Shown one piece after another: positions 1-9,608 of a DNA stretch of 64,000 nt. The stretch comes from Gottfriedia luciferensis (lineage in GTDB: Bacteria > Bacillota > Bacilli > Bacillales > Bacillaceae_G): NCBI RefSeq assembly GCF_001712755.1, contig NZ_MDKC01000034.1, positions 186,001 to 250,000 on the forward strand, given 5' to 3'. How positions within the stretch are numbered: position 1 is the stretch's first letter; each line of letters begins with the position of its first letter. The notes beneath the pieces are model-generated. The model saw nothing but the letters and a program-made list of their open reading frames with translations, ran no database searches and had not been told where the DNA came from. The position numbers and the translations under genes are program-made.

Positions 1-698
1 ATTAATTTCAGCATAAATTCCGTTGTCTCATTAAATTTAAGAACGTAAGAGGAAACTTCCTCATCTAAGCCAGTTAAGGGACGCATTGATTCAATATAAA
101 ATGGATTTGGTAAAAATCGTACGTCAAATACTAAATCCGCATCAATCGGTATTCCGTACTTAAAACCGAATGACTGAATATTTACTGAAAAACCTTCTTG
201 TTCATTTTCTCTAAATTGTTCAATTATTTTTTCTCGTAATATTTTAGGTTTTAAATCTGAAGTATCATAAATTAATTGTGCACGCCCTTTTACCTCGGCT
301 AAAAGAGTACGTTCCAACTCAATTCCTTTTAATGGAGAACCCGTTGGAGAAAGTGGATGTGAACGACGAGTTTCTTTGTAGCGAGTAACGAGTGCAGCAT
401 TCGTTGCGTCTAAAAATAAAATTTGAGGGATAATTGACGGAGTAGACATTAATTGATCTAACGAACTCCCTAACTGATCAAAAAATTCTCTTCCTCGTAA
501 ATCCATAACAAGAGCAACTTTATCTGTTGTATTGTGATCCGGGTCCTTTAATAGCTCTACAAATTTTGGAAGTAGAGCAGGAGGAAGATTATCAACACAG
601 AAGTAACCGATATCTTCTAACGCTTGAACAACGACAGTCTTTCCAGCACCCGACATTCCAGTTATAATAACCATTTTTACATGTGATCTTGTAGGCAT
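1..698 (-). CDS. rapZ: RNase adapter protein RapZ (YvcJ family), 3' end outside window
   Basis: The first 232 codons are present; the gene runs off the left edge with no stop. The ATG at 698 follows an AAAGGG ribosome site. A Walker A motif GMSGAGKT lies at residues 14-21, followed by VDNLPP and the [20 protein letters not shown] segment typical of this P-loop ATPase family. In Gram-negatives RapZ controls a small RNA of the GlmS pathway; in Bacillus YvcJ is a nucleotide-binding protein linked to competence and usually precedes yvcK and whiA. The Nudix gene 28 bp upstream on the same strand fits the conserved yvcI-yvcJ order. Identification is firm; the physiological role is inferred from relatives. 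Confidence 0.93.
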   Translation of the reverse strand, partial: MPTRSHVKMVIITGMSGAGKTVVVQALEDIGYFCVDNLPPALLPKFVELLKDPDHNTTDKVALVMDLRGREFFDQLGSSLDQLMSTPSIIPQILFLDATNAALVTRYKETRRSHPLSPTGSPLKGIELERTLLAEVKGRAQLIYDTSDLKPKILREKIIEQFRENEQEGFSVNIQSFGFKYGIPIDADLVFDVRFLPNPFYIESMRPLTGLDEEVSSYVLKFNETTEFMLKL

Positions 699-725
699 TT
701 AACTCAACCCTTTCTATAATTTAAG

Positions 726-1184
726 TTAACTCGGATTTAAGCGATACCTTAATAATTCAAAGTCCGGTGTATAGACAAAGGTACCATGTAAAATTTCTTT
801 ACCCTTCAGTAAATAATCAATAATATGATAGTCACCTGCTGCCATAGGAAGGTTTTTCACTTCATCTATCGCATGCCAGCGAAGAATTCCTTCTTCACAC
901 TCATCTTGATTTTCACCGTCAAACTCGGTAGCTAAAAATGAAAACATCATCCATTCATTCACTACCTTAGCATCTTCTTCTATAATAATTGTAAAAACAC
1001 CTTTTAATTTTGGGTTTTTTAAGTATATACCTGTTTCTTCACGATATTCACGAACAACTGCTTCTCTAATGTTTTCACCTGGCTCCATCTTGCCGCCGGG
1101 TGCAACCCACCAGTTTCTTCTAGGTTTTTGTAGCAAGAGGATATTATTTTCATTTACCAAAACACAATGTGTAACTCTTTGCAT
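726..1184 (-). CDS. Nudix hydrolase, YvcI-like (8-oxo-dGTPase type)
   Basis: A 152-residue single-domain Nudix protein. The full Nudix box is visible at residues 31-53: G31, E37, then REYREETGI with the metal-binding glutamates E46, E49 and E50. The N-terminal strand MQRVTHCVLV and PGGKMEPGE are typical of MutT/YvcI proteins that hydrolyse (oxidised) nucleoside triphosphates. The ATG is preceded by GTGAGGT. It stands immediately upstream of rapZ, as in Bacillus, and probably starts that transcript. Substrate cannot be read from sequence. Confidence 0.9.
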   Translation of the reverse strand: MQRVTHCVLVNENNILLLQKPRRNWWVAPGGKMEPGENIREAVVREYREETGIYLKNPKLKGVFTIIIEEDAKVVNEWMMFSFLATEFDGENQDECEEGILRWHAIDEVKNLPMAAGDYHIIDYLLKGKEILHGTFVYTPDFELLRYRLNPS

Positions 1185-1364
1185 TTCTTATACCTCACTT
1201 ACAATTTGGACTTGCAGTTGGTTGAAACTGCCCAATCTATATTATACCGTTAAACTAGTCAGACAACAACTTGTTAAGAGTGGGAATTAGGGTTGACAGG
1301 TACAGGCTAAAGGAAAAGATTTTGTGGGTTCGAACTACGGTCGAGGAACAGAACCGATCATTTT

Positions 1365-1495
1365 CGGAGACAAATAAAGAAAACTCACCGATTGCCGAGC
1401 TTTAAAGACTAAAGGCGTAGTTGCACTTATACTTAATTGCTAAAAATTTGCAACTACGTCAGTTCCTCATTCGTCGCTGCAAATTTAAACTTTAA
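1365..1495. repeat. Probable dispersed intergenic repeat, copy A
   Basis: The segment beginning AATAAAGAAAACTC shares an ordered series of blocks with a second segment upstream of trxB (2732-2812): ATAAAGAAAACTC, a short CTC...GAG hairpin, and a GCTGC-AATTTA block. Copy A also contains a hairpin with 10-bp arms CGTAGTTGCA (1416-1425) and TGCAACTACG (1449-1458). No open frame or mobile-element gene is associated. I call it a degenerate, non-coding dispersed repeat; family name unknown. The rest of the 1185-1683 gap shows only the trxB terminator. Confidence 0.5.
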
Positions 1496-1500
1496 AGCAC

Positions 1501-1538
1501 AAAAAAAGGGAACATGGACAAGCGCATATCCATGTTCC
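1501..1538 (-). terminator. Rho-independent terminator of trxB
   Basis: Perfect 10-bp stem (1509-1518 with 1529-1538, arm GGAACATGGA) followed on the minus strand by a run of seven U (1507-1501). It lies about 145 bp beyond the trxB stop. Confidence 0.9.
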
Positions 1539-1683
1539 TATATATATTAGGGGGCTCTCTGGTTATTGTCTATATTACAGTAACTATATTTCAAGAGAGT
1601 TACACCCTAATTACATATAAGTTTCAGAATATTACAATTTTGTTCACAATTCTAAAACTTAATTTTATCGTTTTTAATCAAGA

Positions 1684-2634
<951 letters not shown>

Positions 2635-2731
2635 TTAATCACTCCTTGTACTTAAATGGCTAATTGCCCTACTTCATTAACTAACACTATCCTAATACGC
2701 GATGACATAAAACAACAAATCATATGCTCAT

Positions 2732-2812
2732 GATAAAGAAAACTCTTCGACTGACGAGCCTTCACCTTCGAGTACAAATCCTTGCTGCCAATTTATACTC
2801 ACCTTAATGAGA
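2732..2812. repeat. Probable dispersed intergenic repeat, copy B
   Basis: Shares ATAAAGAAAACTC, a CTC...CGA...GAG hairpin-like core and a CTTGCTGC-AATTTA block with copy A (1365-1495), but lacks the 10-bp-arm hairpin of copy A. It lies between the TPR gene and trxB, in the region where the trxB promoter should be. Confidence 0.42.
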
Positions 2813-2845
2813 AATAAAGAAAGCTTGCATTAACACCATCTGGTA

Positions 2846-4345
2846 TTAAAACAAGCTTCGAATGGCGCTAATGCCTTTATTTAATAAATAGGTAGAGATA
2901 TTATAGTTTGCTGCAATTTTCTTTTGTGATACACGATTTACTTCATTTTCAACAAGATAATGTGTAGCAGCTAATAAAACCTCTTCACTTACAGGTAATT
3001 CTTTATATTTTACTGTAAGTTCACAAATAGCGAAAAACCATAATTGAAGATGATTACGTAGTATTATATAATCTTCTTCCCAAGTTGTCTGTACTTTCTT
3101 TGCGCCGTTAATCGCAATATTCAATGACGGATGAGGCTCTAGATAACACATATTATTTAGTAGAACTTGTTCTAATTGTTCATCGAGACCAATATTTTCT
3201 AATGGATTCAAATCTTGAAGGATTGAACTAAATTTTTGTTCATAATAATATTCCTTCATAAAATAGATTAATCCCCATCTCTCACTATTCGAATTGGAGT
3301 GTTTTGCTTGGTATTCTGTTTCAACCATTAATTGTTCAATTTCATTTGATGAATGCTTTTTTTCAGCCCATGGAGCCAATTCCTCATGATCATCAAATTC
3401 ACTTGTCATTTCAAAATTCCAAATACGTTCCGCCGTTTCAATTCTTCCAGATTGATATGCTGCATCACAGAACATATAATAAAACTGTATTTCACGATCT
3501 GGTCGTTCCATGTACAGTAAATTAAATAACTTATAAGCTTCTTCATACTTCTTGAACTGATAGAAAAGTACGCCAAGCTTGTGGCGGTGCTCTTCAGAAA
3601 TTGGAACAATATTTGATAAGCCTTCAAGATATTGTAGAGCAATTTCTTGTTCGTTTAATATTCTTTTTAACATTGTTAAATGAATTAAAGCTGATAAATT
3701 ACCTGGATTTTGTTCTAAAACATATTGTAATACTCTTTCAGCTTCTTCAGGATTTCCTAAATGAAGCTCTACTAAAGCTAAGTTATTATAAGCTGGCCAA
3801 AATTCTTGATACTTATCAACAATATTAAGTAAAGTTGTTTTAGCAGATTTCCAATCATGATTTGCCAAATAGCTTGTAACTCGCTCTTGAAGTACTAATA
3901 AATCATCATTAATACTTAAATCATCATCTTCTTCACTATGAATAATATCTAAATAGTCTTCTAGTTCTTCTAATTGCTCTTCATCCGTGCCAATTTCTAA
4001 ATACTTTTGAGCATACAAATTGGCTTTTTGGAATAATCCTAATTCAAAAAATGCAAATGCTAATAAATAATATACATCCTCATTTGTTGGATATTTATCT
4101 AAAATATATTCTAAAATAGTTATTGTAGTTTGATATTGATGTAATGATAAAAGTTTTCTAGAAATATCTATAAGAACTGTTTGATTTTCTTCATTTTCAG
4201 CAGCTTTTTTCAAATAATAAATCGCTTGCTCAGAATCGTTACTATTATAAGCTTTCATCCCTTTTTCGTAGAAATAATCTTTCGGTAACGAGAACGAAAC
4301 GACATTATGAAGTTGATTTGTTTGATTCCCCAAATTTTCAGACAT
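2846..4345 (-). CDS. Tetratricopeptide repeat protein, YvcD-like
   Basis: A 499-residue soluble protein. The chosen ATG at 4345 (MSENLGNQ) sits six bases after a GGAGGAT ribosome site; the open frame extends 41 codons further upstream but that part has no ribosome site. Several TPR units can be seen, such as residues beginning DYFYEKGMKAYNSND, AYNNLALVELHLGNPEEA and ALIHLTMLKRILNEQEIAL, with the characteristic A/G/Y spacing. The last 60 residues (VSQKKIAANYNIS) look like a helix-turn-helix-like segment. TPR proteins are protein-interaction scaffolds; the partner is unknown. Neighbourhood (downstream trxB) matches Bacillus yvcD. In B. subtilis I recall the his operon near here; it is absent from this stretch. 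Confidence 0.8.
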   Translation of the reverse strand: MSENLGNQTNQLHNVVSFSLPKDYFYEKGMKAYNSNDSEQAIYYLKKAAENEENQTVLIDISRKLLSLHQYQTTITILEYILDKYPTNEDVYYLLAFAFFELGLFQKANLYAQKYLEIGTDEEQLEELEDYLDIIHSEEDDDLSINDDLLVLQERVTSYLANHDWKSAKTTLLNIVDKYQEFWPAYNNLALVELHLGNPEEAERVLQYVLEQNPGNLSALIHLTMLKRILNEQEIALQYLEGLSNIVPISEEHRHKLGVLFYQFKKYEEAYKLFNLLYMERPDREIQFYYMFCDAAYQSGRIETAERIWNFEMTSEFDDHEELAPWAEKKHSSNEIEQLMVETEYQAKHSNSNSERWGLIYFMKEYYYEQKFSSILQDLNPLENIGLDEQLEQVLLNNMCYLEPHPSLNIAINGAKKVQTTWEEDYIILRNHLQLWFFAICELTVKYKELPVSEEVLLAATHYLVENEVNRVSQKKIAANYNISTYLLNKGISAIRSLF

Positions 4346-4520
4346 TCGATCCTCCAGTTTTTCAAGCTTATCACAGTATATCACATAAAAAGAGGAAATA
4401 GTCGCCGTCCAAATTATAAGAATTTTAAACGAACGTACAATTTCCACATTATCTAAATAAGTTGTCAAAGTATTATTTTAACCGAAACAAAAAATATTGA
4501 AAACCACTTTTTTTAAGAGT

Positions 4521-5021
4521 TTAAATAGTAGTTTCAGATTGAGGTAATGAAATAATAACCATAGGATTACCTCCAACAAATGCACCAGCTGGAACGTCCT
4601 TGTTGACAAGTGTTGCAGCTGAAACTTTCGCACCATCACCTATTGTGACCCCCGGCAGAACTGTCGTGTTTGCACCAACTAACACATTATTACCAATAAT
4701 GACTTCTCCTAATCGATATTCATTAATTAAATATTCATGCGCCAAGATTGTTGTATTATAGCCGATAATCGAATTCCTACCAACTGAGATTAATTCTGGA
4801 AACATTAAATCAGGCGTTACTTTAAACGCAAAGGATGTATACTCTCCTACTTTCATTCCAATGAGATTCCGATACAACCAGTTTTTCAATCTAAAGAAAG
4901 GGATATAACGGGCTATTTCAATGACAATAGTATTTCGAAATGTTTTCCAAAATGAAACAGTCTTGTACACTTGCCAAAGTGAATTTTCACCTTCAATTAG
5001 GTACCGTTTCGTTTTCCTCAA
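4521..5021 (-). CDS. yvoF: Acyltransferase with hexapeptide repeats, YvoF-like
   Basis: A 166-residue left-handed beta-helix acyltransferase: imperfect hexapeptides such as [26 protein letters not shown] and [14 protein letters not shown] fill the C-terminal two thirds. The start is a TTG whose bases overlap the ppaX stop codon (TTGA), indicating translational coupling. Family members transfer acetyl groups from acetyl-CoA to sugars or other small acceptors; the acceptor here is unknown. It is the last gene of the hprK-lgt-yvoD-ppaX-yvoF block. Confidence 0.88.
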   Translation of the reverse strand: MRKTKRYLIEGENSLWQVYKTVSFWKTFRNTIVIEIARYIPFFRLKNWLYRNLIGMKVGEYTSFAFKVTPDLMFPELISVGRNSIIGYNTTILAHEYLINEYRLGEVIIGNNVLVGANTTVLPGVTIGDGAKVSAATLVNKDVPAGAFVGGNPMVIISLPQSETTI

Positions 5022-5665
5022 TTCTCATCAATCCCTAAAATTGGTAAGAGATCACTCATCTTTTCAAGCATATAATCAGGTTTAAAAGTAGCTAAAAATT
5101 CTCTTCCTTTTAGTGACCAAGCAACCCCTGCTGTTTTCGTTCCAGCATTTTGACCACCTTCAATATCATGGTAATTATCGCCAACCATTATACTCTCTTC
5201 AGGAATAGAATTTAATTTTTTAAGAGCTAATTGAATAGGTTCTGGATGTGGCTTTGCATTTTGTACGTCATCTATTGTGATAACAATATCAAAGAATTGC
5301 TTTAATCGACTAAAACTTAAACCCATTTCAACAACATTTCGTGCCTTTGTTGTTACAATCCCTATTTTATAGCCTAATTTGTGTAAAGTTTCGATCGTTT
5401 CATAAACCGTTTCATATTCCTCAACAAACTCATCATGCATCTTCATGTTAAAACGACGATATTCCGAGATGAACTCTTCAACTCTTTCTTCATCTACCGT
5501 AGAGAATGATTCAGTTAAAGTTGGCCCCATAAAGGGTATAACATGTTCACGTTTATATTGTTCAGGATAATATTTATTCAAAGTATGCAAGAATGAAGCA
5601 ATAATTAATTCATTTGTATTGATTAAAGTACCATCTAAATCAAAAAGTATCGTATTTATTTTCAT
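5018..5665 (-). CDS. ppaX: Pyrophosphatase PpaX (HAD family)
   Basis: A 215-residue HAD-superfamily phosphohydrolase. Motif I DLDGT (nucleophile D9, acid/base D11), motif II VTTKAR, and motif [17 protein letters not shown] are all visible. PpaX hydrolyses the pyrophosphate released when HPr kinase/phosphorylase dephosphorylates Ser-HPr, which matches hprK two genes upstream in the same cluster. The ATG follows AAAGGAAA. Alternative: a phosphoglycolate phosphatase-like paralog, made unlikely by the conserved gene order. Confidence 0.93.
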   Translation of the reverse strand: MKINTILFDLDGTLINTNELIIASFLHTLNKYYPEQYKREHVIPFMGPTLTESFSTVDEERVEEFISEYRRFNMKMHDEFVEEYETVYETIETLHKLGYKIGIVTTKARNVVEMGLSFSRLKQFFDIVITIDDVQNAKPHPEPIQLALKKLNSIPEESIMVGDNYHDIEGGQNAGTKTAGVAWSLKGREFLATFKPDYMLEKMSDLLPILGIDEN

Positions 5666-5677
5666 AAGATTTCCTTT

Positions 5678-6619
5678 CTATTTCATTTCAGCTTTTAAAC
5701 TAGATTCTGTTTTTCTACCAACTCTACCTACAATTCTTGCTACGATACAAGTAACAACTAATGCGACAAAAAAACGAATTAAAAATAAGTATAAAACTGG
5801 AATCCCTAAAGGAATAAAGAGAAGTGTATCTTCTACTACAGCATGGCATGCTACTAAAAATAAGAAAACGAGGTATAAATCTCGTTTCGAAACACCATCT
5901 TCTTTAACAGCTTGAATCATAACACCTGCTCCAAAAGCTAATCCAAAAAACAATCCCGCAGCTAATGTAACTCCAGCTTTTGCTTCAACACCGATTAATT
6001 TAGTAAATGGAGATAATGCTTTCGTTATATAATTCATCCACCCAAAATCTTTTGCAATTTGAATAACTAGCATTAAGGGGAAAACAATTTTAATAAGATT
6101 AAAAATACCCATTAATGACGAAATGATAGCATTATAAACGATATCCCATCCCGACTGGTTAACGCTTTCTGCAACAGCAATGCCTTTATGAACAATTTCT
6201 GTTCCACCAGACCAAAAGAAATGGATACAAATAGCAGAAATAATTGCAAATCCAATCCTTACTAAAACAACAAAGGATGCTCGAACTCCTACAGCAGTAG
6301 CTACTGTCGTTTCAACAAATAGATTATGAGAAAAACTTAACATAACTGCTAGGATTAATGCCTCCTTAACAGTTAAATCCATCGGTAGCATTGCTCCAAG
6401 GGCCGCATATAAATTTAAAACATTTCCTAAAACTAATACTAATGCTGCATCTCCCTTTAAACCGATAAAACTCATTAATGGTTCAAGAATATTCACAAAC
6501 CAGTCCATTAGTGCAGTTTCTTTAATAATCGTTAAAATGAAAGAAATAGGGAAAATTATTTTCCCTATTTTCCAAGAAGTTTGTAAACCAACTAGTAACC
6601 CTCTCTTTAAAGTTTCCAA
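5678..6619 (-). CDS. yvoD: Nucleoside-recognition (Gate) domain membrane protein YvoD
   Basis: About 313 residues with seven to eight hydrophobic segments and two Gate/nucleoside-recognition-like halves (first around residues 15-110, second 165-300), resembling SpmA/SpmB-type spore maturation and FeoB gate domains. The substrate is unknown. I place the start at a TTG (6619) because GGGGAG lies at ideal distance; an upstream GTG at 6631 would have its ribosome site only one base away. Located between lgt and ppaX as in Bacillus. Confidence 0.82.
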   Translation of the reverse strand: METLKRGLLVGLQTSWKIGKIIFPISFILTIIKETALMDWFVNILEPLMSFIGLKGDAALVLVLGNVLNLYAALGAMLPMDLTVKEALILAVMLSFSHNLFVETTVATAVGVRASFVVLVRIGFAIISAICIHFFWSGGTEIVHKGIAVAESVNQSGWDIVYNAIISSLMGIFNLIKIVFPLMLVIQIAKDFGWMNYITKALSPFTKLIGVEAKAGVTLAAGLFFGLAFGAGVMIQAVKEDGVSKRDLYLVFLFLVACHAVVEDTLLFIPLGIPVLYLFLIRFFVALVVTCIVARIVGRVGRKTESSLKAEMK

Positions 6620-6647
6620 CGTGCTCCCCACTCCTGTTTTTACAAAC

Positions 6648-7460
6648 TTATGCGTCTAAATAACGCTCCTTCGATAATCCTTTAACTCTTCGATAAACAA
6701 GAATGAAAATAGATAATATGATAATGACGACTGATATAAATTGAGCCATTCTAATTGTACTTGTTAACATTAAACTATCTGTTCTTAGTCCTTCAATAAA
6801 GAAACGACCAACAGAATACCAAATTAAATAAGTTAAAAACATTTCACCACGTCTTAGATTCACTCTTCTTAAAATTAGTAAGAAGATAATCCCTAATAAA
6901 CTCCATAATGATTCATATAAAAATGTTGGATGATAATACGTTCCATCAATATACATTTGATTAATGATCCAAGTAGGTAAATGAAGACTTTCTAAAAATG
7001 ATCTAGTTACTGGACCACCATGAGCCTCTTGGTTCATGAAGTTTCCCCAACGTCCAAGCATTTGGCCTACTAAAATACTTGGTGCTGCGATATCGGCAAG
7101 CTTCCAAAATGAAATGCCTCTTTTCTTTGCAAAGAAATAACTAGCTATAAATGCTCCAATTAAACCACCGTGAATAGCTAATCCACCATGCCAAATGGCC
7201 GGTATTTCACTAACATGCTTAGAATAGTAGCTCCACTCAAAGAGTACATAATAAATTCTAGCCCCTATAATCGCAGAAGGTAGAGCTACTAAAATAAGAT
7301 CCAAAAATGTATCATCAGGTATTCCACGTCGTTTACTTTCACGAATTGCTAACCATAAACCTAATACAACACCTAATCCGATCAATACCCCATACCATTT
7401 TATTGAAAGAGGACCTAAGTGTAAAAATACTTTATCTAATGGCTGAATATTTGACTCCAT
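6648..7460 (-). CDS. lgt: Prolipoprotein diacylglyceryl transferase
   Basis: A 270-residue polytopic membrane enzyme, the usual length. The family signature [14 protein letters not shown] is present, as are the H-G-G segment [16 protein letters not shown] and the C-terminal [13 protein letters not shown] motif. It adds diacylglycerol from phosphatidylglycerol to the lipobox cysteine of lipoprotein precursors in the membrane. It sits 21 bp after hprK and 28 bp before yvoD, so it is probably co-transcribed with them. Confidence 0.97.
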   Translation of the reverse strand: MESNIQPLDKVFLHLGPLSIKWYGVLIGLGVVLGLWLAIRESKRRGIPDDTFLDLILVALPSAIIGARIYYVLFEWSYYSKHVSEIPAIWHGGLAIHGGLIGAFIASYFFAKKRGISFWKLADIAAPSILVGQMLGRWGNFMNQEAHGGPVTRSFLESLHLPTWIINQMYIDGTYYHPTFLYESLWSLLGIIFLLILRRVNLRRGEMFLTYLIWYSVGRFFIEGLRTDSLMLTSTIRMAQFISVVIIILSIFILVYRRVKGLSKERYLDA

Positions 7461-7481
7461 TCCAATTTCCCCACTTTTCCA

Positions 7482-8423
7482 TTAAATTAAATCACTAACA
7501 TTATTACCGCCTTGAATTACTTTTTCTAAACGATCTGCAAATTGCTGAGCTGCATTTACACCCATATTTTTCAAACGGAAATTCATCGCTGCTACTTCAA
7601 TAATAACAGCTAAATTTCGACCAGGTCGAACAGGCAATGTGATTTTCGAGATATCAGTATCTAATATTTTAAGTTTTTCATCGTCTAAACCAACTCGATC
7701 GTAAACCTTTTGGGAGTCCCAAGTCTCCAAATCAATGTTCAACGTAATACGCTTGTAATTACGTACAGATCCTGCTCCAAAAAGAGTCATTACATTGATA
7801 ATTCCTAATCCACGAATTTCCAATAAATGCTCAATTAATTCTGGCGATGAACCAATTAGCGTATCCTCATCCGTTTGACGAATCTCTACAGAATCATCTG
7901 CTACCAATCTATGACCACGTTTTACTAACTCTAGGGCCGTTTCACTTTTACCAACTCCACTTTTTCCAGTAATTAATACACCGACACCGTAAATATCAAC
8001 TAGTACACCATGTAACGCTGTAGTTGGAGCAAGTTTAGCCTCTAAATAACTCGTAAGTCTACTATACGCTTTAGTTGTCTTACTGTTTGATAGTAAAATA
8101 GGTACGCCAGTTTCTTCCCCAGCTTCAATTAATTCGGGTGGAATGTCTAAACCTCGCGTCACGATAATACAAGGCGTATCATCTGCACAAAGCTTTCTTA
8201 ATCGACCGTGTTTTTCTTCGTCAGTTAAGTTATGATAAAAAGTTAATTCTGTTTTCCCTAATATTTGTACTCGATCAGATGGATAGTATGTAAAAAATCC
8301 TGCCACCTCTATACCTGGACGAGATAAATCAGTCGTGTTAATCGAACGATTCAAACCTGCACTTCCACTAATGACCTCTAATTTAAAATACTCAACTAAA
8401 TTCTTTGTACGTAATTTAGCCAT
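7482..8423 (-). CDS. hprK: HPr kinase/phosphorylase
   Basis: A 313-residue bifunctional enzyme. The N-terminal domain covers about residues 1-130; the kinase domain has Walker A GKSGVGKS (153-160), the catalytic-region H138 in [10 protein letters not shown], and the HprK signature [10 protein letters not shown]. It phosphorylates Ser46 of HPr in an ATP- and fructose-bisphosphate-dependent way and reverses this by phosphorolysis, controlling carbon catabolite repression. It is the first gene of the cluster with lgt, yvoD and ppaX, the last removing the pyrophosphate product. Confidence 0.97.
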   Translation of the reverse strand: MAKLRTKNLVEYFKLEVISGSAGLNRSINTTDLSRPGIEVAGFFTYYPSDRVQILGKTELTFYHNLTDEEKHGRLRKLCADDTPCIIVTRGLDIPPELIEAGEETGVPILLSNSKTTKAYSRLTSYLEAKLAPTTALHGVLVDIYGVGVLITGKSGVGKSETALELVKRGHRLVADDSVEIRQTDEDTLIGSSPELIEHLLEIRGLGIINVMTLFGAGSVRNYKRITLNIDLETWDSQKVYDRVGLDDEKLKILDTDISKITLPVRPGRNLAVIIEVAAMNFRLKNMGVNAAQQFADRLEKVIQGGNNVSDLI

Positions 8424-8650
8424 ACAAGCCTCCTAAGGATTAATAATTATGTATTATCTCTCATATTGTACCATTTTTAAACTTTGTGGGAAAATGTCGA
8501 CAAGTCACTAACCGCGCTAGAACGATTAAAAATCATTAATGTAAATGTGAATTTATCACGATATTTAGTAATTTCAATAGCTTTAGCATTTAATGATACC
8601 AAGTTATATAACAACAGAGTTCACATAATGTTCAAAAATCCCATTAATCT

Positions 8651-8697
8651 AAAAAACAAAAAAAAGAGACTCTCAAAAGTACTTTAACTTAAGAGAC
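8651..8697 (-). terminator. Terminator of the yvlC-yvlD unit
   Basis: Imperfect inverted sequence between GAGTCTCTTAAG and CTTTTGAGAG on the minus strand, followed by a run of U (plus-strand A run 8651-8665 broken by one C). It lies just after the yvlD stop. Confidence 0.65.
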
Positions 8698-8707
8698 TCC
8701 TCTTTTT

Positions 8708-9082
8708 CTACCGTTGACTATTCTTTTTTTTATCCTTTGAACCAAATACAAAATATTGAATTAACATACTGAATGTACTAATTAGAATCGATGCAATAAT
8801 AGCTGTTCCAAAACCATTTACTCTTAAGGCATCTCCTAATAAATAATCAGTAATTTCAAGCGTAAATGCATTAATAATAAACAGGAATAATCCCATTGTA
8901 AAAATGGTTACAGGTAAAGTTATTAATATTAAGATTGGGCGGATAATTGTATTTAAGATCGATAACACCAACGCAGCAATGATAGCCGTTGGAATATTTT
9001 TCACATAAAAATCTGGTTGCAGAAATCCTGCTACTACAATAAAAACTAAGCTATTAATAGCTAATGAAAATAACCATCTCAT
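8708..9082 (-). CDS. yvlD: YvlD-like membrane protein (phage holin 4 / DUF family)
   Basis: A 124-residue protein with four hydrophobic helices and a charged tail (KDKKKNSQR). Length, spacing of helices and the motif ILNTIIRPILILITLPVTIF match the YvlD family. Function is not established; in Bacillus subtilis the yvlABCD operon belongs to the cell-envelope stress response. Its start directly abuts the yvlC stop, so the two are translated from one message. Confidence 0.88.
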   Translation of the reverse strand: MRWLFSLAINSLVFIVVAGFLQPDFYVKNIPTAIIAALVLSILNTIIRPILILITLPVTIFTMGLFLFIINAFTLEITDYLLGDALRVNGFGTAIIASILISTFSMLIQYFVFGSKDKKKNSQR

Positions 9083-9277
9083 TTATTTCACGTCACCCTC
9101 TTCTGGTACAACAAATATCCATATTAAATATACAAATAGTAGTGCTCCAAATCCTACGAAGAATAATATAACAAACAGTAAACGGATCAATGTACTGTCC
9201 AAATTAAAATACTTACCTAACCCACCACATACACCCGCAAGCATAGAATCTTTAGAAGATCGATATAGTTTTTTCAC
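9083..9277 (-). CDS. yvlC: PspC-domain membrane protein YvlC
   Basis: A 64-residue protein consisting of one PspC domain: the N-terminal KLYRSSKDSMLAGVCGGLGKYF motif region followed by a strongly hydrophobic segment and an acidic tail. It starts at a GTG preceded by AGGAGATTTTT. PspC proteins take part in envelope-stress signalling at the membrane. It is the first gene of a two-gene unit with yvlD; yvlA and yvlB equivalents are not present here. Confidence 0.9.
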   Translation of the reverse strand: MKKLYRSSKDSMLAGVCGGLGKYFNLDSTLIRLLFVILFFVGFGALLFVYLIWIFVVPEEGDVK

Positions 9278-9473
9278 AAAAATCTCCTCTCTATCGATAC
9301 GCCCTCATTTTTTTATCATTACTAATTTTTTTATTTTCATTATTTATTCTATGTTAAAACATTAAAGAAATGTGGACTACTTTTCAAGTAAAAGGAACTA
9401 TGAATGACACTAAGTCCTAAATACAAACAATTATATACTTTGACCGTTTCAACACTCTGACATAGAAAAAGAA

Positions 9474-9558
9474 GAATAGTTGATTTCCGTTCCAGATTAC
9501 TCGCTATCCAGCTAATTTAACTGGAGTTGAGCACTCTTTTCGTTCTAATCAACTACTC
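9474..9558. repeat. Dyad-symmetric intergenic repeat (TTGATTTCCG type), copy 1
   Basis: Outer arms GAATAGTTGATT and AATCAACTACTC pair with one mismatch (9474-9485 with 9547-9558), enclosing a smaller CCAG...CTGG hairpin. The arm carries GTTGATTTCCGTTCCAG, which recurs nearly intact at 22095-22112. The sequence resembles dispersed TTGATTTCCG repeats known from many Bacillaceae genomes. It lies in the 331-bp gap between uvrA and yvlC; I see no gene in that gap. Confidence 0.55.
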
Positions 9559-9608
9559 TACCTCATCAATATTTTCAATAACTATAACTTATTAAAAAAG
9601 AGATTTTT

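Noticed and set aside
4346-4468. N-terminal hydrophobic extension of the TPR protein
   Set aside because: A GGAGGAT ribosome site points to the ATG at 4345; the extension has none and would create a membrane helix foreign to the family.
8484-8687. 67-codon plus-strand frame between hprK and yvlD
   Set aside because: No ribosome site, composition like intergenic DNA, and it runs through the yvlCD terminator.
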